Assembly (NCBI RefSeq): GCF_000717715.1
Contig: NZ_JOAI01000023.1
Location: 142,926 to 206,925, forward strand
Source of the DNA: Streptomyces sp. NRRL B-24484
Lineage (GTDB): Bacteria > Actinomycetota > Actinomycetes > Streptomycetales > Streptomycetaceae
Direction of reading: 5' to 3'
Length of the DNA stretch: 64,000 bases
This document shows positions 25,481 through 34,115 of this stretch, in pieces (within the stretch, counting starts at the first letter, position 1; each line of letters begins with the position of its first letter). The notes below the pieces were generated by a model, which saw only the letters and a list, made by a program, of their open reading frames with translations, had not been told where the DNA came from and did no database searches. The translations under genes and the position numbers were made by a program.

Positions 25481-27725
25481 CCTGGCCCGCCTGGAGTTCG
25501 GCCGCTTCTCGCGCGGTCGGCTGCCCCGCGCCGCGATGGTCGCCCTGCTGCTGCTCCCGCTGCTGTACGGCGCCCTCTACCTCTGGTCGTTCTGGGACCC
25601 GTACGGCCGCCTCGACAAGCTGCCGGTCGCCCTCGTCAACGAGGACCGCGCCGTCACCGTCGAGGGCAACCGGGTCGACGCCGGGCACGACCTGACCGCC
25701 AAGCTCCGGCAGAGCCACACCTTCGGCTGGCAGGAGACCACCGCCGCCGACGCCGAGAAGGGCCTCGCCTCCGGCCGCTACTACCTGACCCTCACCATCC
25801 CCGCCGGCTTCAGCGCCGGCATCGCCAGCAGCAACGGCGACCACCCGGAGCGCGGCACCCTCCAGGTGCGCACCAACGACTCCAACAACTACGTCGTCGG
25901 GTCGATCTCCAAGACGGTGTTCAGCGAGGTCCGGGCCGCGGCCAGCGCCAAGGCCTCCGCCGGGTTCTACGACAAGGTCTTCCTCGGCTTCTCCGACCTG
26001 CACGACCGCACCGCGCAGGCCGCCGACGGCGCCCACCGGCTCGCCGACGGCACCGCCCGGGCCAAGGACGGCTCGGCGAAGCTCGCCGACGGCTCCGCCC
26101 GCGTGAAGGACGGCGCCGACCGGCTCGCCGCCGGCGGCCGCACCGCCAGCACCGGCGCCGCCGACCTCGCCACCGGCCTGGACCGGGCCAAGCAGGGCAG
26201 CAGCAGCCTCGACGACGGCATCGCCCGGATCGACGACGGCCTCGCCAAGGTCACCACCGGCGCCCAGCAGGTCGCCGACGGCACCCGCCGGCTCACCGAC
26301 GAGGTCGACCCGGTGGCCCGGAAGCTCTCCCCGGTGCTGCACACGTACCCGGAGCAGATCCGCACCGCCGCCCGGCTCACCGCCGACGCCGCCGGGAAGC
26401 TCTCCACCGACCTGAAGGACCTGCCCGCCCGCTCCTCGGCCGTCCTCGCCGACGCCCGCCGGGTGTCCGCCGACGCCGACGCCTCGTACGCCCGGTACTG
26501 CCCCGGCGGCGCCCCCGCCCCGGGCCGCGACGCCGAGGACTGCCGGGAGGCGGCCGAACTCTCCGCCATCGGCCACCGCCTGGTCGCCGTCGCCGAGCAC
26601 ACCGACGCCGTGGTCCAGCGGGCGGCACCCCGGCTGGCGGACGTCGCGGCCCGCGCCGACGACGTGCAGACGGCCGCCCGGAAGCTCGCCGACCCCGACC
26701 TCGCCGCCGAGTTCGACGCCAAGGTCGCCGACCTCCACCGGCTGGACGACGGCGCCCACCGGGTCGCCGACGGCGCCGCGAAGGTCAAGCAGGGCACCGC
26801 CGCCGCCCTCACCGGCATCCGCGGCCTCGACAGCGGTCTCGGCAAGCTCGACGACGGCGCCCACCGCCTCTCCGGCGGCGTCTACCGGCTCTCCACCGGC
26901 ATGGCCGACCTCGACTCCGCCACCGGGCAGATCGCCGACGGCATCGGCCGCCTCGACGACGGCCTGGGCCCCCTCGCCGACGGCTCCGGCCGGCTCGCCA
27001 CCGGCCTGCAGGACGGTGCCGCGAAGATCCCCGACTACACCGACGGCCAGCGCGCCGCCCGCGCCGCCGCGATGAGCGACCCGGTCGCCCTCGCCCGGCA
27101 GGAGCTCAACAAGGCGCCCAACTACGGCACCGGCTTCGCCCCGTACTTCGTGCCGCTCGCCCTCTGGGTCGGCGCGATGGTGACCTACATGCTGATGCGC
27201 CCCCTCGGTCCGCGCGCCCTCGCCGGCAACGCGCCCGCCTGGCGGGTCGCCCTGGCCGGCTGGCTGCCGGCCGCCGCGATCGGCCTCGCCCAGGCCGCCG
27301 CACTGATCGGCGTGCTGCACTGGGGCCTCGGCCTGCAGCCCGAGCGGACGGCCGGACTGCTCGGCTACCTCGCGCTCACCGTGCTCTGCTTCACCGCGCT
27401 GATGCAGTGGATCAACGCCCGCTTCGGCCCGGCCGGCCGACTGCTGGCCCTCGCCCTGCTGATGCTGCAGCTCACCTCGGCGGGCGGCACCTACCCCGTC
27501 GAGTCGAGCCCCGGGTTCTTCAACGCGATCCACCCCTTCCTGCCGATGACCTACGTGGTCGCCGGACTGCGCAGGCTGATCAGCGGCGGCGACCTCACCG
27601 CCGTGTGGACGGGCAGCGCCGTGCTCGCCGCCTTTTGGGTCGGTGCGCTCGCGCTCACCGTGCTGACCGCCCGCGGCCGCCAGGTCTGGACGCTCTCCCG
27701 GCTGCACCCCGAGCTGTCGCTCTGA
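25467..27725 (+). CDS. YhgE/Pip-family membrane protein
   Basis: A 752-residue ABC-2-like membrane protein of the YhgE/phage-infection-protein family. The N-terminal helix 'AAMVALLLLPLLYGALYLWSFWDPYG' anchors a long extracytoplasmic region. Two blocks of this region (about residues 180-275 and 430-520) consist of repeated heptads of the type L-x-D-G-x-x-x, predicted to form long coiled coils. The C-terminus (from about 555) has five or six membrane helices ending 'GSAVLAAFWVGALALTVL'. It is translationally coupled to the degenerate ATPase gene. The transported substrate is unknown. Related proteins act in cell-surface processes and type VII-like secretion. Confidence 0.88.
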   Translation: MRALSLARLEFGRFSRGRLPRAAMVALLLLPLLYGALYLWSFWDPYGRLDKLPVALVNEDRAVTVEGNRVDAGHDLTAKLRQSHTFGWQETTAADAEKGLASGRYYLTLTIPAGFSAGIASSNGDHPERGTLQVRTNDSNNYVVGSISKTVFSEVRAAASAKASAGFYDKVFLGFSDLHDRTAQAADGAHRLADGTARAKDGSAKLADGSARVKDGADRLAAGGRTASTGAADLATGLDRAKQGSSSLDDGIARIDDGLAKVTTGAQQVADGTRRLTDEVDPVARKLSPVLHTYPEQIRTAARLTADAAGKLSTDLKDLPARSSAVLADARRVSADADASYARYCPGGAPAPGRDAEDCREAAELSAIGHRLVAVAEHTDAVVQRAAPRLADVAARADDVQTAARKLADPDLAAEFDAKVADLHRLDDGAHRVADGAAKVKQGTAAALTGIRGLDSGLGKLDDGAHRLSGGVYRLSTGMADLDSATGQIADGIGRLDDGLGPLADGSGRLATGLQDGAAKIPDYTDGQRAARAAAMSDPVALARQELNKAPNYGTGFAPYFVPLALWVGAMVTYMLMRPLGPRALAGNAPAWRVALAGWLPAAAIGLAQAAALIGVLHWGLGLQPERTAGLLGYLALTVLCFTALMQWINARFGPAGRLLALALLMLQLTSAGGTYPVESSPGFFNAIHPFLPMTYVVAGLRRLISGGDLTAVWTGSAVLAAFWVGALALTVLTARGRQVWTLSRLHPELSL

Positions 27726-27838
27726 CACCCGGCCGGACCCTGCCGGGCGCGCGGTACGATCCGCGCGCCCGGCATTCTTCGTCTCCCACCCACCCGGCGC
27801 CGGACGGCGTCGGTGCCCCCACCCACCCGGAAGCACCC

Positions 27839-28423
27839 ATGAGCCAACGCCGCAGCGCGACCCGGCAGAAGCTGTACGAGGCCGCCGTCACCCTCATCGC
27901 CGAGAAGGGCTTCTCCGCCACCACCGTCGACGAGATCGCCGAACGCGCCCAGGTGGCCAAGGGCACCGTCTACTACAACTTCGCCAGCAAGACCGAGCTG
28001 TTCGAGGGCCTGCTCAAGCACGGCACCGGGCTGCTCACCGACTCGCTGCGGGAGGCCGCCGAGGGCAGACCGCCGATGGAGGGCCTCGACGCGATGATCC
28101 GGGCCGGCCTGGTCTTCATCGCCGCCTACCCGTCCTTCGCACAGCTCTTCGTCGCCGAGACCTGGCGGACCAACCGGGCCTGGCACGAGTCGCTGCGGAT
28201 GATGCGCGACAGCGCCGTCGCCGTGGTCGCCGCGGTGCTCGACGAGGCCGTCGGCGAGGGCCTGCTCTCGGACGACCTGGACACCCAGCTGATCGCCTCG
28301 GCGCTGTTCGGCATGGTCCTGGTGGTCGCCCTCGACTGGCTGGCCTTCCAGCCCGACCGCAGCCTGGACGACGTGCACGCCGCCCTCGTCCGCCTCGTCC
28401 ACGGCCGCATCACCCCGGCCTAG
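27839..28423 (+). CDS. TetR/AcrR-family repressor
   Basis: A 194-residue repressor. The helix-turn-helix is at residues 8-55 ('LYEAAVTLIAEKGFSATTVDEIAERAQVAKGTVYYNFASKTELFEGLL'), and the rest is an all-helical ligand domain. It is the third gene of the operon led by the degenerate ABC ATPase and is the likely owner of the operator at 24681-24704 (negative autoregulation, inference). The 114-base leader carries a short CCCACCCACCCGG repeat. The ATG straddles 27839-27841. Confidence 0.88.
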   Translation: MSQRRSATRQKLYEAAVTLIAEKGFSATTVDEIAERAQVAKGTVYYNFASKTELFEGLLKHGTGLLTDSLREAAEGRPPMEGLDAMIRAGLVFIAAYPSFAQLFVAETWRTNRAWHESLRMMRDSAVAVVAAVLDEAVGEGLLSDDLDTQLIASALFGMVLVVALDWLAFQPDRSLDDVHAALVRLVHGRITPA

Positions 28424-28451
28424 GGCCGTCACCGAAGGCGTACGGGATGCG

Positions 28452-28500
28452 CCACAGGGGCGGGAGGTGCCCCCACCCGCCCCTTGTGGTGCACCTCCCG
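28452..28500. terminator. Complex bidirectional terminator between TetR and P450 genes
   Basis: Two overlapping stems compete. CCACAGGGGCGGG (28452-28464) pairs with 28476-28489 with one bulged T. CGGGAGGTGC (28461-28470) is also a perfect 10-bp inverted repeat of 28491-28500. It lies in the gap between two convergent genes. Confidence 0.65.
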
Positions 28501-28509
28501 ATGACGGCG

Positions 28510-29721
28510 TCAGCCGATCCGCACCGGCAGCTTCCGCACGCTGTTGGAGACGAACGAGGCGATCGGCTCGGGGGCCGGACCGTCCGCCGCCACCAGCGTC
28601 GGGTAGCGGCCGAACAGCCCGCGCAGCGCCGTCTCCGCCTCCAGCCGGGCCAGTCCGGCGCCCAGGCAGAAGTGCGGCCCGTGCCCGAGGGACAGGTGCC
28701 GCGACGGCGCCCGGGTGATATCGAACCGGTCCGCCTCCGGGTGGTGCCCGGAGTCCCGCCCGGCGGCCGCGTACGAGGCCAGCAGCGCCTCGCCGCGCCG
28801 GATCAGCACCCCGCCGACCTCGATGTCCTCGGCCGCGTAGCGCAGCGGGAACTGGCCGACCGGAGAGTCGTACCGCAGGGTCTCCTCGACCACTGCCGAC
28901 CAGGTCGCCTTCCCGTCCAGCACCAGCTGCAGCTGGTCCGGGTGGGCCAGCAGCGCCCGCACCGCGTTGGTGATCAGGTTCAGCGTGGTCTCGTGCCCGG
29001 CGACCAGCATCAGCAGCAGGGTGCCCACCAGCTCCTGCTCGGAGAGCCGGTCGCCCTCCTCGCGGGCGGCGATGAGGTCGGTGGTGAGGTCGTCGCCCGG
29101 CTGCTCCCGCTTGGCGGCGATCACCGAGCCGAGCAGCGCGAACAGGCCCTGCTGGGCGGCGATCGCGGCCTGCGGGGTCGCCGAGCTGGACACCAGGGTG
29201 TCGGACAGCTCGTGCAGCTCGTCCTGCTGCGTCACGTCCAGGCCGAGGAGTTCACCGATGACCTGCATCGGCAGCGGGTAGGCGAAGTGCTCCCGCAGGT
29301 CGAACTCGCCCTCCAGCCCGGCCAGTCCGTCGAGCAGCCGCTCGGCGCGCGCCTCGACCGCGGGCGCCAGCTCGGCGATCCGGCGCGGGGTGAACGCCTG
29401 GGTGACCAGGCCGCGCAGCCGCCGGTGGTCGGCGCCGTCCGCGGTGACCATGCCGGGCACCGTGACGAAGTTGAGCAGCGGCCAGCCCTCGGGCAGCCGT
29501 CCCTCGCGGAAGGTCGTCCACAGCTGCGCGTTCTTGCCGACCCGCGGGTCGGCGAGCAGCTCCTGCAGGGTGTCGTGGTGGGTTATCGCCCAGACCACCA
29601 CCCCGCCAGGGAGTTCCACCAGGACCGCCGGCCCGGCCTCCCGGAGCCGGGCGTTCTCGGTGTGCTGGTCGCGTCCGAAGGGGTCGAGTCTGACGGGGGC
29701 GGGACGGTCGGCGGTGTCCAT
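28510..29721 (-). CDS. Cytochrome P450, CYP154-like (last gene of the conservon)
   Basis: Heme monooxygenase of 403 residues. The I-helix is 'LMLVAGHETTLN', the K-helix ExxR is intact ('VEETLRYDSP'), and the heme loop is 'LSLGHGPHFCLGAGLARLE'. The substrate is unknown. It is the sixth gene of a leftward conservon, downstream of a second P450 whose coding sequence runs 139 bases into this gene in another frame. CYP154 and CYP157 members are known to be paired at the ends of streptomycete conservons, and this pair fits. The ATG at 29721 starts MDTADRPAPVRLDPFG. Confidence 0.88.
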   Translation of the reverse strand: MDTADRPAPVRLDPFGRDQHTENARLREAGPAVLVELPGGVVVWAITHHDTLQELLADPRVGKNAQLWTTFREGRLPEGWPLLNFVTVPGMVTADGADHRRLRGLVTQAFTPRRIAELAPAVEARAERLLDGLAGLEGEFDLREHFAYPLPMQVIGELLGLDVTQQDELHELSDTLVSSSATPQAAIAAQQGLFALLGSVIAAKREQPGDDLTTDLIAAREEGDRLSEQELVGTLLLMLVAGHETTLNLITNAVRALLAHPDQLQLVLDGKATWSAVVEETLRYDSPVGQFPLRYAAEDIEVGGVLIRRGEALLASYAAAGRDSGHHPEADRFDITRAPSRHLSLGHGPHFCLGAGLARLEAETALRGLFGRYPTLVAADGPAPEPIASFVSNSVRKLPVRIG

Positions 29722-31004
29722 GTCGGCCTTTCGGACGCGGCGGGGCGGGGCGGGGAGAACGCGCTGTACAGCACCGGCAGGTCGACCAGGGCGCGCGACC
29801 AGGGCGACGGCCGCCACGTCAACTCGCCCGCCGGCACGGCGAGCTGCAGGTCCGGCAGCCGGTGCAGCAGGGTCTCGACGGCGGTCTCGACGATCAGCCG
29901 GGCCGGGTGCTGGGCCGGGCAGACGTGCCGGCCGGCGCCCCAGGCGAGGTGCGCCCGGTTGCCGCCGATGCCGTCCGGGCCGTGCACCGCCGGGTCCGCG
30001 TTCGCCCCCGCGAGGCCGAGCACCAGCATGTCGCCGGCGCTGATGTACTGGCCGCCGAGCACGGTGTCGCCGGTCGCCCACCGGCCGGGGAAGTTCTGCG
30101 TCGGCGGGTCCCGCCAGAGCACCTCGTCCAGGGCGTCCGAGACGCTGAGGCGCCCGCCGGTCAGCGTGGAGCGGAAGCGGCGGTCGGTCAGCAGCAGCCG
30201 CAGCGCGTTGCCCGTCCAGTTGATGGTCGTCTCGTTGCCCGCGACGAGGATCACCACCAGGTGGTGCACCGCCTCCTCGTCGGTCAGGCCCGCCTGGTGC
30301 GCCAGCAGCCAGGAGGTGAGGTCGGCGCCGGGCTGCTCGCGGCGGCGCCGCACCAGGTCGACCAGGATCGCCTGGAACTCGGCATTGGCCCGCACCGACT
30401 TCTCGCTGCTGTCCACGAAGTGGCTGATCAGCTCGATCAGGTGCGGGCCGGCCTCGGCGGGCAGACCGAGCAGCTGGGTGAAGACCAGCAGCGGCAGCCG
30501 CCGGGCGTACTGGGCGATCAGGTCGGCGGTGCCGTCCGGGCCCCAGCCGTCGATCAGCGCGTTGGCGGCCGCCTCGGTGGTGGTGCGCAGCTGCCGGTGG
30601 TCGATCCTGGACAGCGTGTCGGCGACGGCCGAGCGCAGCCGCTGGTGCTCGGCGCCGTCCAGGTTGAGCAGGGTCGGCCGCCAGGCGGTCATCGGCAGCA
30701 GCCGGGAGTCCGCGGCCAGCCGGCCCTCCCGGGCGACCCGCCAGCGCCGCGAGTCCTTGGAGAACAGCGCCTCGTTGCGGGTGAGTTCGAGCAGCTCGGG
30801 GTAGCCGAGGACGAGCCAGGCCTCGACGCCGGGCTCCAGCTCGATCGGGGCGACCGGCCCGTGCTGCTCGCGGAGCCGGGCGTACAGGCCGTGCGGGTCG
30901 TCGGAGACCGCCGGGCCGTACAGCGGCGCGGGGCGGCCGCCGGCCCGGTGCATCGGGCAGCCGGGCGGTGGCACCGGACCGGTCTCCGGCAGGGGGCTGG
31001 TCAT
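29583..31004 (-). CDS. Cytochrome P450, CYP157-like with no ExxR motif
   Basis: A 473-residue P450. The I-helix 'ILVAGNETTIN' and heme loop 'LAWGAGRHVCPAQ' are intact. The K-helix, however, reads DEVLWRDPP: where ExxR is expected there is Glu294-Val-Leu-Trp297. Loss of the ExxR arginine is the recorded oddity of the CYP157 family, whose genes sit in conservons next to CYP154 genes. The usual P450 C-terminus is reached near residue 430 ('LPVLYSAFSP'). The remaining 40 or so residues are Pro/Ser/Thr/Arg-rich and overlap the next gene by 139 bases. The ATG overlaps the CvnD stop by four bases. Confidence 0.87.
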   Translation of the reverse strand: MTSPLPETGPVPPPGCPMHRAGGRPAPLYGPAVSDDPHGLYARLREQHGPVAPIELEPGVEAWLVLGYPELLELTRNEALFSKDSRRWRVAREGRLAADSRLLPMTAWRPTLLNLDGAEHQRLRSAVADTLSRIDHRQLRTTTEAAANALIDGWGPDGTADLIAQYARRLPLLVFTQLLGLPAEAGPHLIELISHFVDSSEKSVRANAEFQAILVDLVRRRREQPGADLTSWLLAHQAGLTDEEAVHHLVVILVAGNETTINWTGNALRLLLTDRRFRSTLTGGRLSVSDALDEVLWRDPPTQNFPGRWATGDTVLGGQYISAGDMLVLGLAGANADPAVHGPDGIGGNRAHLAWGAGRHVCPAQHPARLIVETAVETLLHRLPDLQLAVPAGELTWRPSPWSRALVDLPVLYSAFSPPRPAASERPTWTPPTVPPPSDSTPSDATSTPRTPGSGRPGRRSWWNSLAGWWSGR

Positions 31005-31603
31005 GGCTGGAGCTCCAGTACGGCCGTGGCGTGCAGATGGGCGACGAAGTCGATCAGCACGTCGTAGGCGGCCTGCCGGTCGCGGGCGTCGCAGTGCAGG
31101 ATCGGCACGTCGGGCAGCAGGTCGAGCGCGTCGCGCAGCTCCTGCTCGGAGTGGCGCGCGGTGTCCGGGAAGACGTTGACCGCCACGGCGAACGGGATGC
31201 CCTGCTCCTCCAGCTGGCCGAGCACGTCGAAGCTCTCGCCGATCCGGCGGGTGTCCACCAGGGCGATCGCCCCGAGTGCACCGCGCGAGAGGTCCTCCCA
31301 CAGCGGCCAGAAGCGCTCCTGCCCGGGGGTGCCGAACAGGTAGAGCGCGAGCTGCGGGTTGAGGGTGATCCGGCCGAAGTCGAGGGCGACGGTGGTGGTG
31401 GTCTTGCCCGTCCGGCCGGTGAGGTCGTCGATGCCGACGCCGGCCGCGGTCATGGTCTCCTCGGTGCGCAGCGGCGTGATCTCGCTGAGCGACCCGACGA
31501 GGGTGGTCTTGCCGACGCCGAAGGGCCCGGTGACGAGGACCTTGACGGCGCCCTGCACGGTGGAGGGCAGATAGGACGGTTCAGCGGAGTTGGCGGAGGC
31601 CAA
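31001..31603 (-). CDS. cvnD: Conservon GTPase CvnD
   Basis: A 200-residue Ras-like small GTPase of the conservon type. The P-loop is 'TGPFGVGKTTLV' (about 25-36), switch-region Thr residues are in 'TGKTTTTVALDFG', the G3-like motif is 'LFGTPGQERF', and 'VAVNVFPD' takes the place of NKxD. It is thought to work with CvnA-C as a membrane-associated signalling complex analogous to eukaryotic G-protein coupled systems. It is coupled to CvnC (23-base overlap) and to the CYP157-like gene (4-base overlap). Confidence 0.9.
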   Translation of the reverse strand: MASANSAEPSYLPSTVQGAVKVLVTGPFGVGKTTLVGSLSEITPLRTEETMTAAGVGIDDLTGRTGKTTTTVALDFGRITLNPQLALYLFGTPGQERFWPLWEDLSRGALGAIALVDTRRIGESFDVLGQLEEQGIPFAVAVNVFPDTARHSEQELRDALDLLPDVPILHCDARDRQAAYDVLIDFVAHLHATAVLELQP

Positions 31604-31949
31604 CGAGCACCTCCTCGAGGAGCGACGTGGGCAGGCGGTCGGCCTGCGGGACGTCCGGCGACCGGTGGACGGCGGTCGCCGGGGGCAGGACCTGGACGGC
31701 GCCGAGGTCCCAGAGATCGCCGACCAGCACCTTCACCACGCTGAGCGGCAGGTGCAGGTGGGCGGAGATCTCGGCGATCGCGAGCAACTGCCCGCAGAGC
31801 GCCAGGATGCGCTGGTGTTCCCGGTTGAGCTCGGCCTCGCCGAGGTCCGCCCCGGGCACGGTGGAGACCAGGCTCTCCAGTGCCAGGACGTTCCGGCTGG
31901 GCCGGCTCCGGCCGCCCGTGATCACGTACGGCCGGACCGGGCCGCTCAC
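31581..31949 (-). CDS. cvnC: Conservon DUF742 protein CvnC
   Basis: A 122-residue DUF742 protein with the typical opening 'VRPYVITGGRSRPSRN' and a winged-helix-like 'LAIAEISAHLHLPLSVVKVLVGDLWDLGAVQV'. The family is invariably encoded between CvnB and CvnD and may bind the GTPase. It overlaps both neighbours (4 and 23 bases), implying a single translated unit. Confidence 0.9.
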   Translation of the reverse strand: MSGPVRPYVITGGRSRPSRNVLALESLVSTVPGADLGEAELNREHQRILALCGQLLAIAEISAHLHLPLSVVKVLVGDLWDLGAVQVLPPATAVHRSPDVPQADRLPTSLLEEVLVGLRQLR

Positions 31950-32359
31950 CGCGCGTCCCCGGCCGCCTGCTCCATCCGGGGCGGACTGGTCAGGTGGGTG
32001 CCGATCCGCTCGACCATCACCTGCATCTGATAGGCCACCAGGCCGGCGTCGACCGCCTCGCCGGTGACCACCGCGAGGTGGGCGCCGGCGCCGGCCGCGA
32101 CGATGAACAGGTAGCCGCCGCCGTACTCGACGACGATCTGCCGGGTCGCACTGGTCGGGCCGCCGAAGCCCTGCGCCACGCCGCGGGCGAGTGACTGCAG
32201 ACCGGAACAGGCGGCGGCGAGCCGCTCGGCGTCGTCACGGCCGATCTTGGCGCTGCGGCCGATCTCCAGGCCGTCGTTGGACACCACGACGGCGTGCTGC
32301 ACCTCCGGCACGGCGACGATGTCCGCGAGAAGCCAGCCGAGGTCAGGGTTGGTGGTCAT
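31946..32359 (-). CDS. cvnB: Conservon roadblock/LC7 protein CvnB
   Basis: A 137-residue roadblock/LC7-domain protein ('LGWLLADIVAVPEVQHAVVVSNDGLEIGRSAKIGRDDAERLAAACSGL'). In this class of system roadblock proteins act as GTPase-activating or scaffold partners (MglB-like). It lies between CvnA (17-base overlap) and CvnC (4-base overlap). Confidence 0.92.
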   Translation of the reverse strand: MTTNPDLGWLLADIVAVPEVQHAVVVSNDGLEIGRSAKIGRDDAERLAAACSGLQSLARGVAQGFGGPTSATRQIVVEYGGGYLFIVAAGAGAHLAVVTGEAVDAGLVAYQMQVMVERIGTHLTSPPRMEQAAGDAR

Positions 32360-33653
32360 AGAACTCTCCTGCGCGCAGGGGGTGTTGGGGGGAGGCGGGA
32401 AGCGTCCCGGCCGGCCCGGGGGCGGGCTCGGCCGGAGTGCCGTGCTGCTGGTCCTGCTGGTGCTGCGGGTTCTGCTGGTCCTGACCGGAACGGCCGGTGG
32501 CCGACCGGCCGCTGGCGGTGCCGGCCTGGAAGAGCGCCATGAAGGCCTGCGCCTCCCGGGCCGAGCGCTGCGGCGCGGCACCGGGCTGCTCGGCGGCGTG
32601 CTGCCGGCCGGCCGCGGGGGCGGCCCGCCGGCGGTTGGTGCGGCGCGGGAGCGCGCCGTCGGCGGGCGCGGCCTGCGGGGCCGGCCCGGCCACGGGTGAC
32701 GAAGGGGCCGCCGGAACCGTGGGCACGGCCGGGGCGGAGACGGCGGCCGGGACGGCCGGCCCGTGCGGGAGCGGCTCGGTGAGCAGCGCGTTCGGCAGCA
32801 GCAGGACCACCCGCACACCGCCGTACGGCGAGGGCGCGGAGCTCAGCGTGACCCGGAACCCGTACTGCTCGGCCAGCCGACCGACCGCGGCGAGGCCCAG
32901 CTGCGGCACCTCGCCCAGCCGGGACACCTCCAGCCCGCCGCCGCCGGACAGCGCCGCCGCGGCCTTCTCCACCGCACCCTCGGGCATGCCGACACCGGCG
33001 TCGTCGATCTCGATCACGGCGCCGTTGTGCACCGGCATCAGCGTGACGAACACCTGTGTGCTGGGCGGGGAGTAGCGGGTGGCGTTGTCCAGCAGCTCGG
33101 CGACCGCATGGATCAGCGCCTCCGCGGCGGCGCCCACCACCGCCGTCTCCAGCCGGCTGCGCACCACGACCCGCTGGAACGGCAGGATCCGCGACTGCGC
33201 GCCGCGGACGATGTCCTCCAGCGCGACCGGCTCGGGCCAGTGCCGGCCCGCCCGGGCCCCGCACAGCACCGCCAGCGTCTGGGCCAGCCGGGCCTGTTGG
33301 GCGGCCGCGTGGTCCGCCTTGAGTAGGCCCTCCAGCAGGACCGGGTCGTCGTGGTTGCGCTCCATCTCGTCCAGCCCGGCCTGCTGGTCGTGGGCCATCA
33401 CCAGGATCCGGCGGGCGACGCTGAGGAAGGCGCGCTGGGTGCCGGCGGTGAGCTCCTGCTCGCGCTGGACGGCGGCGCTCTCGGCGCTGCGCCGGGCCAG
33501 TTCGCCGGCCAATCGACCGCGCAGCGAGTCGAGTTCGTGCTGCTGCTCGTCGAGCCGGCGGCGCAGGGTGCGGGTGACGGCCCGGTACCTCGCGGCGGTC
33601 AGGACCGCGGGGACGGCGAGGACAACGGCTGCCGCTGCGCACCACTGAGACAT
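32343..33653 (-). CDS. cvnA: Conservon sensor kinase-like protein CvnA
   Basis: A 436-residue membrane-anchored histidine-kinase-like ATPase. One N-terminal helix (AAAAVVLAVPAVLTAARY) is followed by a coiled coil and a dimerisation region ('RRILVMAHDQQAGLDEMERNHDDP'). An HATPase_c domain has 'ELLDNATRYSPP' (N box), 'IEIDDAGVGMP' (G1) and 'GLAAVGRLAEQYG'. The last 140 residues are disordered, Ala/Pro/Gln-rich. CvnA proteins keep the ATPase domain without a standard partner response regulator. The ATG at 33653 and a GTG at 33659 are both possible starts. It is the first gene of the six-gene conservon. Confidence 0.88.
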   Translation of the reverse strand: MSQWCAAAAVVLAVPAVLTAARYRAVTRTLRRRLDEQQHELDSLRGRLAGELARRSAESAAVQREQELTAGTQRAFLSVARRILVMAHDQQAGLDEMERNHDDPVLLEGLLKADHAAAQQARLAQTLAVLCGARAGRHWPEPVALEDIVRGAQSRILPFQRVVVRSRLETAVVGAAAEALIHAVAELLDNATRYSPPSTQVFVTLMPVHNGAVIEIDDAGVGMPEGAVEKAAAALSGGGGLEVSRLGEVPQLGLAAVGRLAEQYGFRVTLSSAPSPYGGVRVVLLLPNALLTEPLPHGPAVPAAVSAPAVPTVPAAPSSPVAGPAPQAAPADGALPRRTNRRRAAPAAGRQHAAEQPGAAPQRSAREAQAFMALFQAGTASGRSATGRSGQDQQNPQHQQDQQHGTPAEPAPGPAGTLPASPQHPLRAGEFYDHQP

Positions 33654-33670
33654 CGTCACGCGGCGAATTC

Positions 33671-33764
33671 TAGGATGATGATCCTACGTATGTGTGAACG
33701 GATCGCCGGAACGGTGTTCTGAACGCGTCAATCGAGCGGGCCGGGCCGTGATGACGCGTCAATC
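33671..33764. promoter_or_regulatory. Conservon promoter region with inverted and direct repeats
   Basis: TAGGAT-GATG-ATCCTA (33671-33686) is a perfect inverted repeat 18 bases upstream of cvnA. Further out, ACGCGTCAATC occurs twice in direct orientation (33723-33733 and 33754-33764), 31 bases or three helical turns apart. The spacing suits cooperative binding of a regulator on one DNA face. Confidence 0.45.
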
Positions 33765-33765
33765 C

Positions 33766-33981
33766 TCACTGGCCGTCGACCTCGCCGTAGGGCTCCTGGG
33801 CGCGTGCCGGCACCGGCCGCAGCGTGCGCAGCCCGCGCGCCACCGCGAACGCGCGGCGCAGCGCGGCGACCGCGCCGGTGCCGGGTTCGGCGGCCGCCGG
33901 GACGAACGGCGGCTCGGCCGGCGGGCGCTGGCCGGGGATGAGCCGGGTGGCGGGCGCGGTGCTGCGGGCCGTCTGCGTCAT
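33766..33981 (-). CDS. Hypothetical 71-residue protein
   Basis: I do not recognise this protein. It is short, basic and Pro/Ala-rich, opening MTQTARSTAPATRLIPGQRPP and ending EPYGEVDGQ. It has no membrane segment. The ATG at 33981 has GGAG four bases upstream, the main support for it being real. It lies 112 bases upstream of cvnA in the same direction, and its stop lies within the second ACGCGTCAATC repeat area. Confidence 0.5.
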   Translation of the reverse strand: MTQTARSTAPATRLIPGQRPPAEPPFVPAAAEPGTGAVAALRRAFAVARGLRTLRPVPARAQEPYGEVDGQ

Positions 33982-34115
33982 CTCTCCACGTCCTCCGTGT
34001 TCCTGCCGGCTGCCGCCGGACCGGGGCCGGCGCGGGCCGTCCACTTCCAGGTCTACCCAGTGGCGGGCCGGCCGGTGTTCCGATTCGGTGACAGTGCCGT
34101 CCGATCCGGCGGCGG

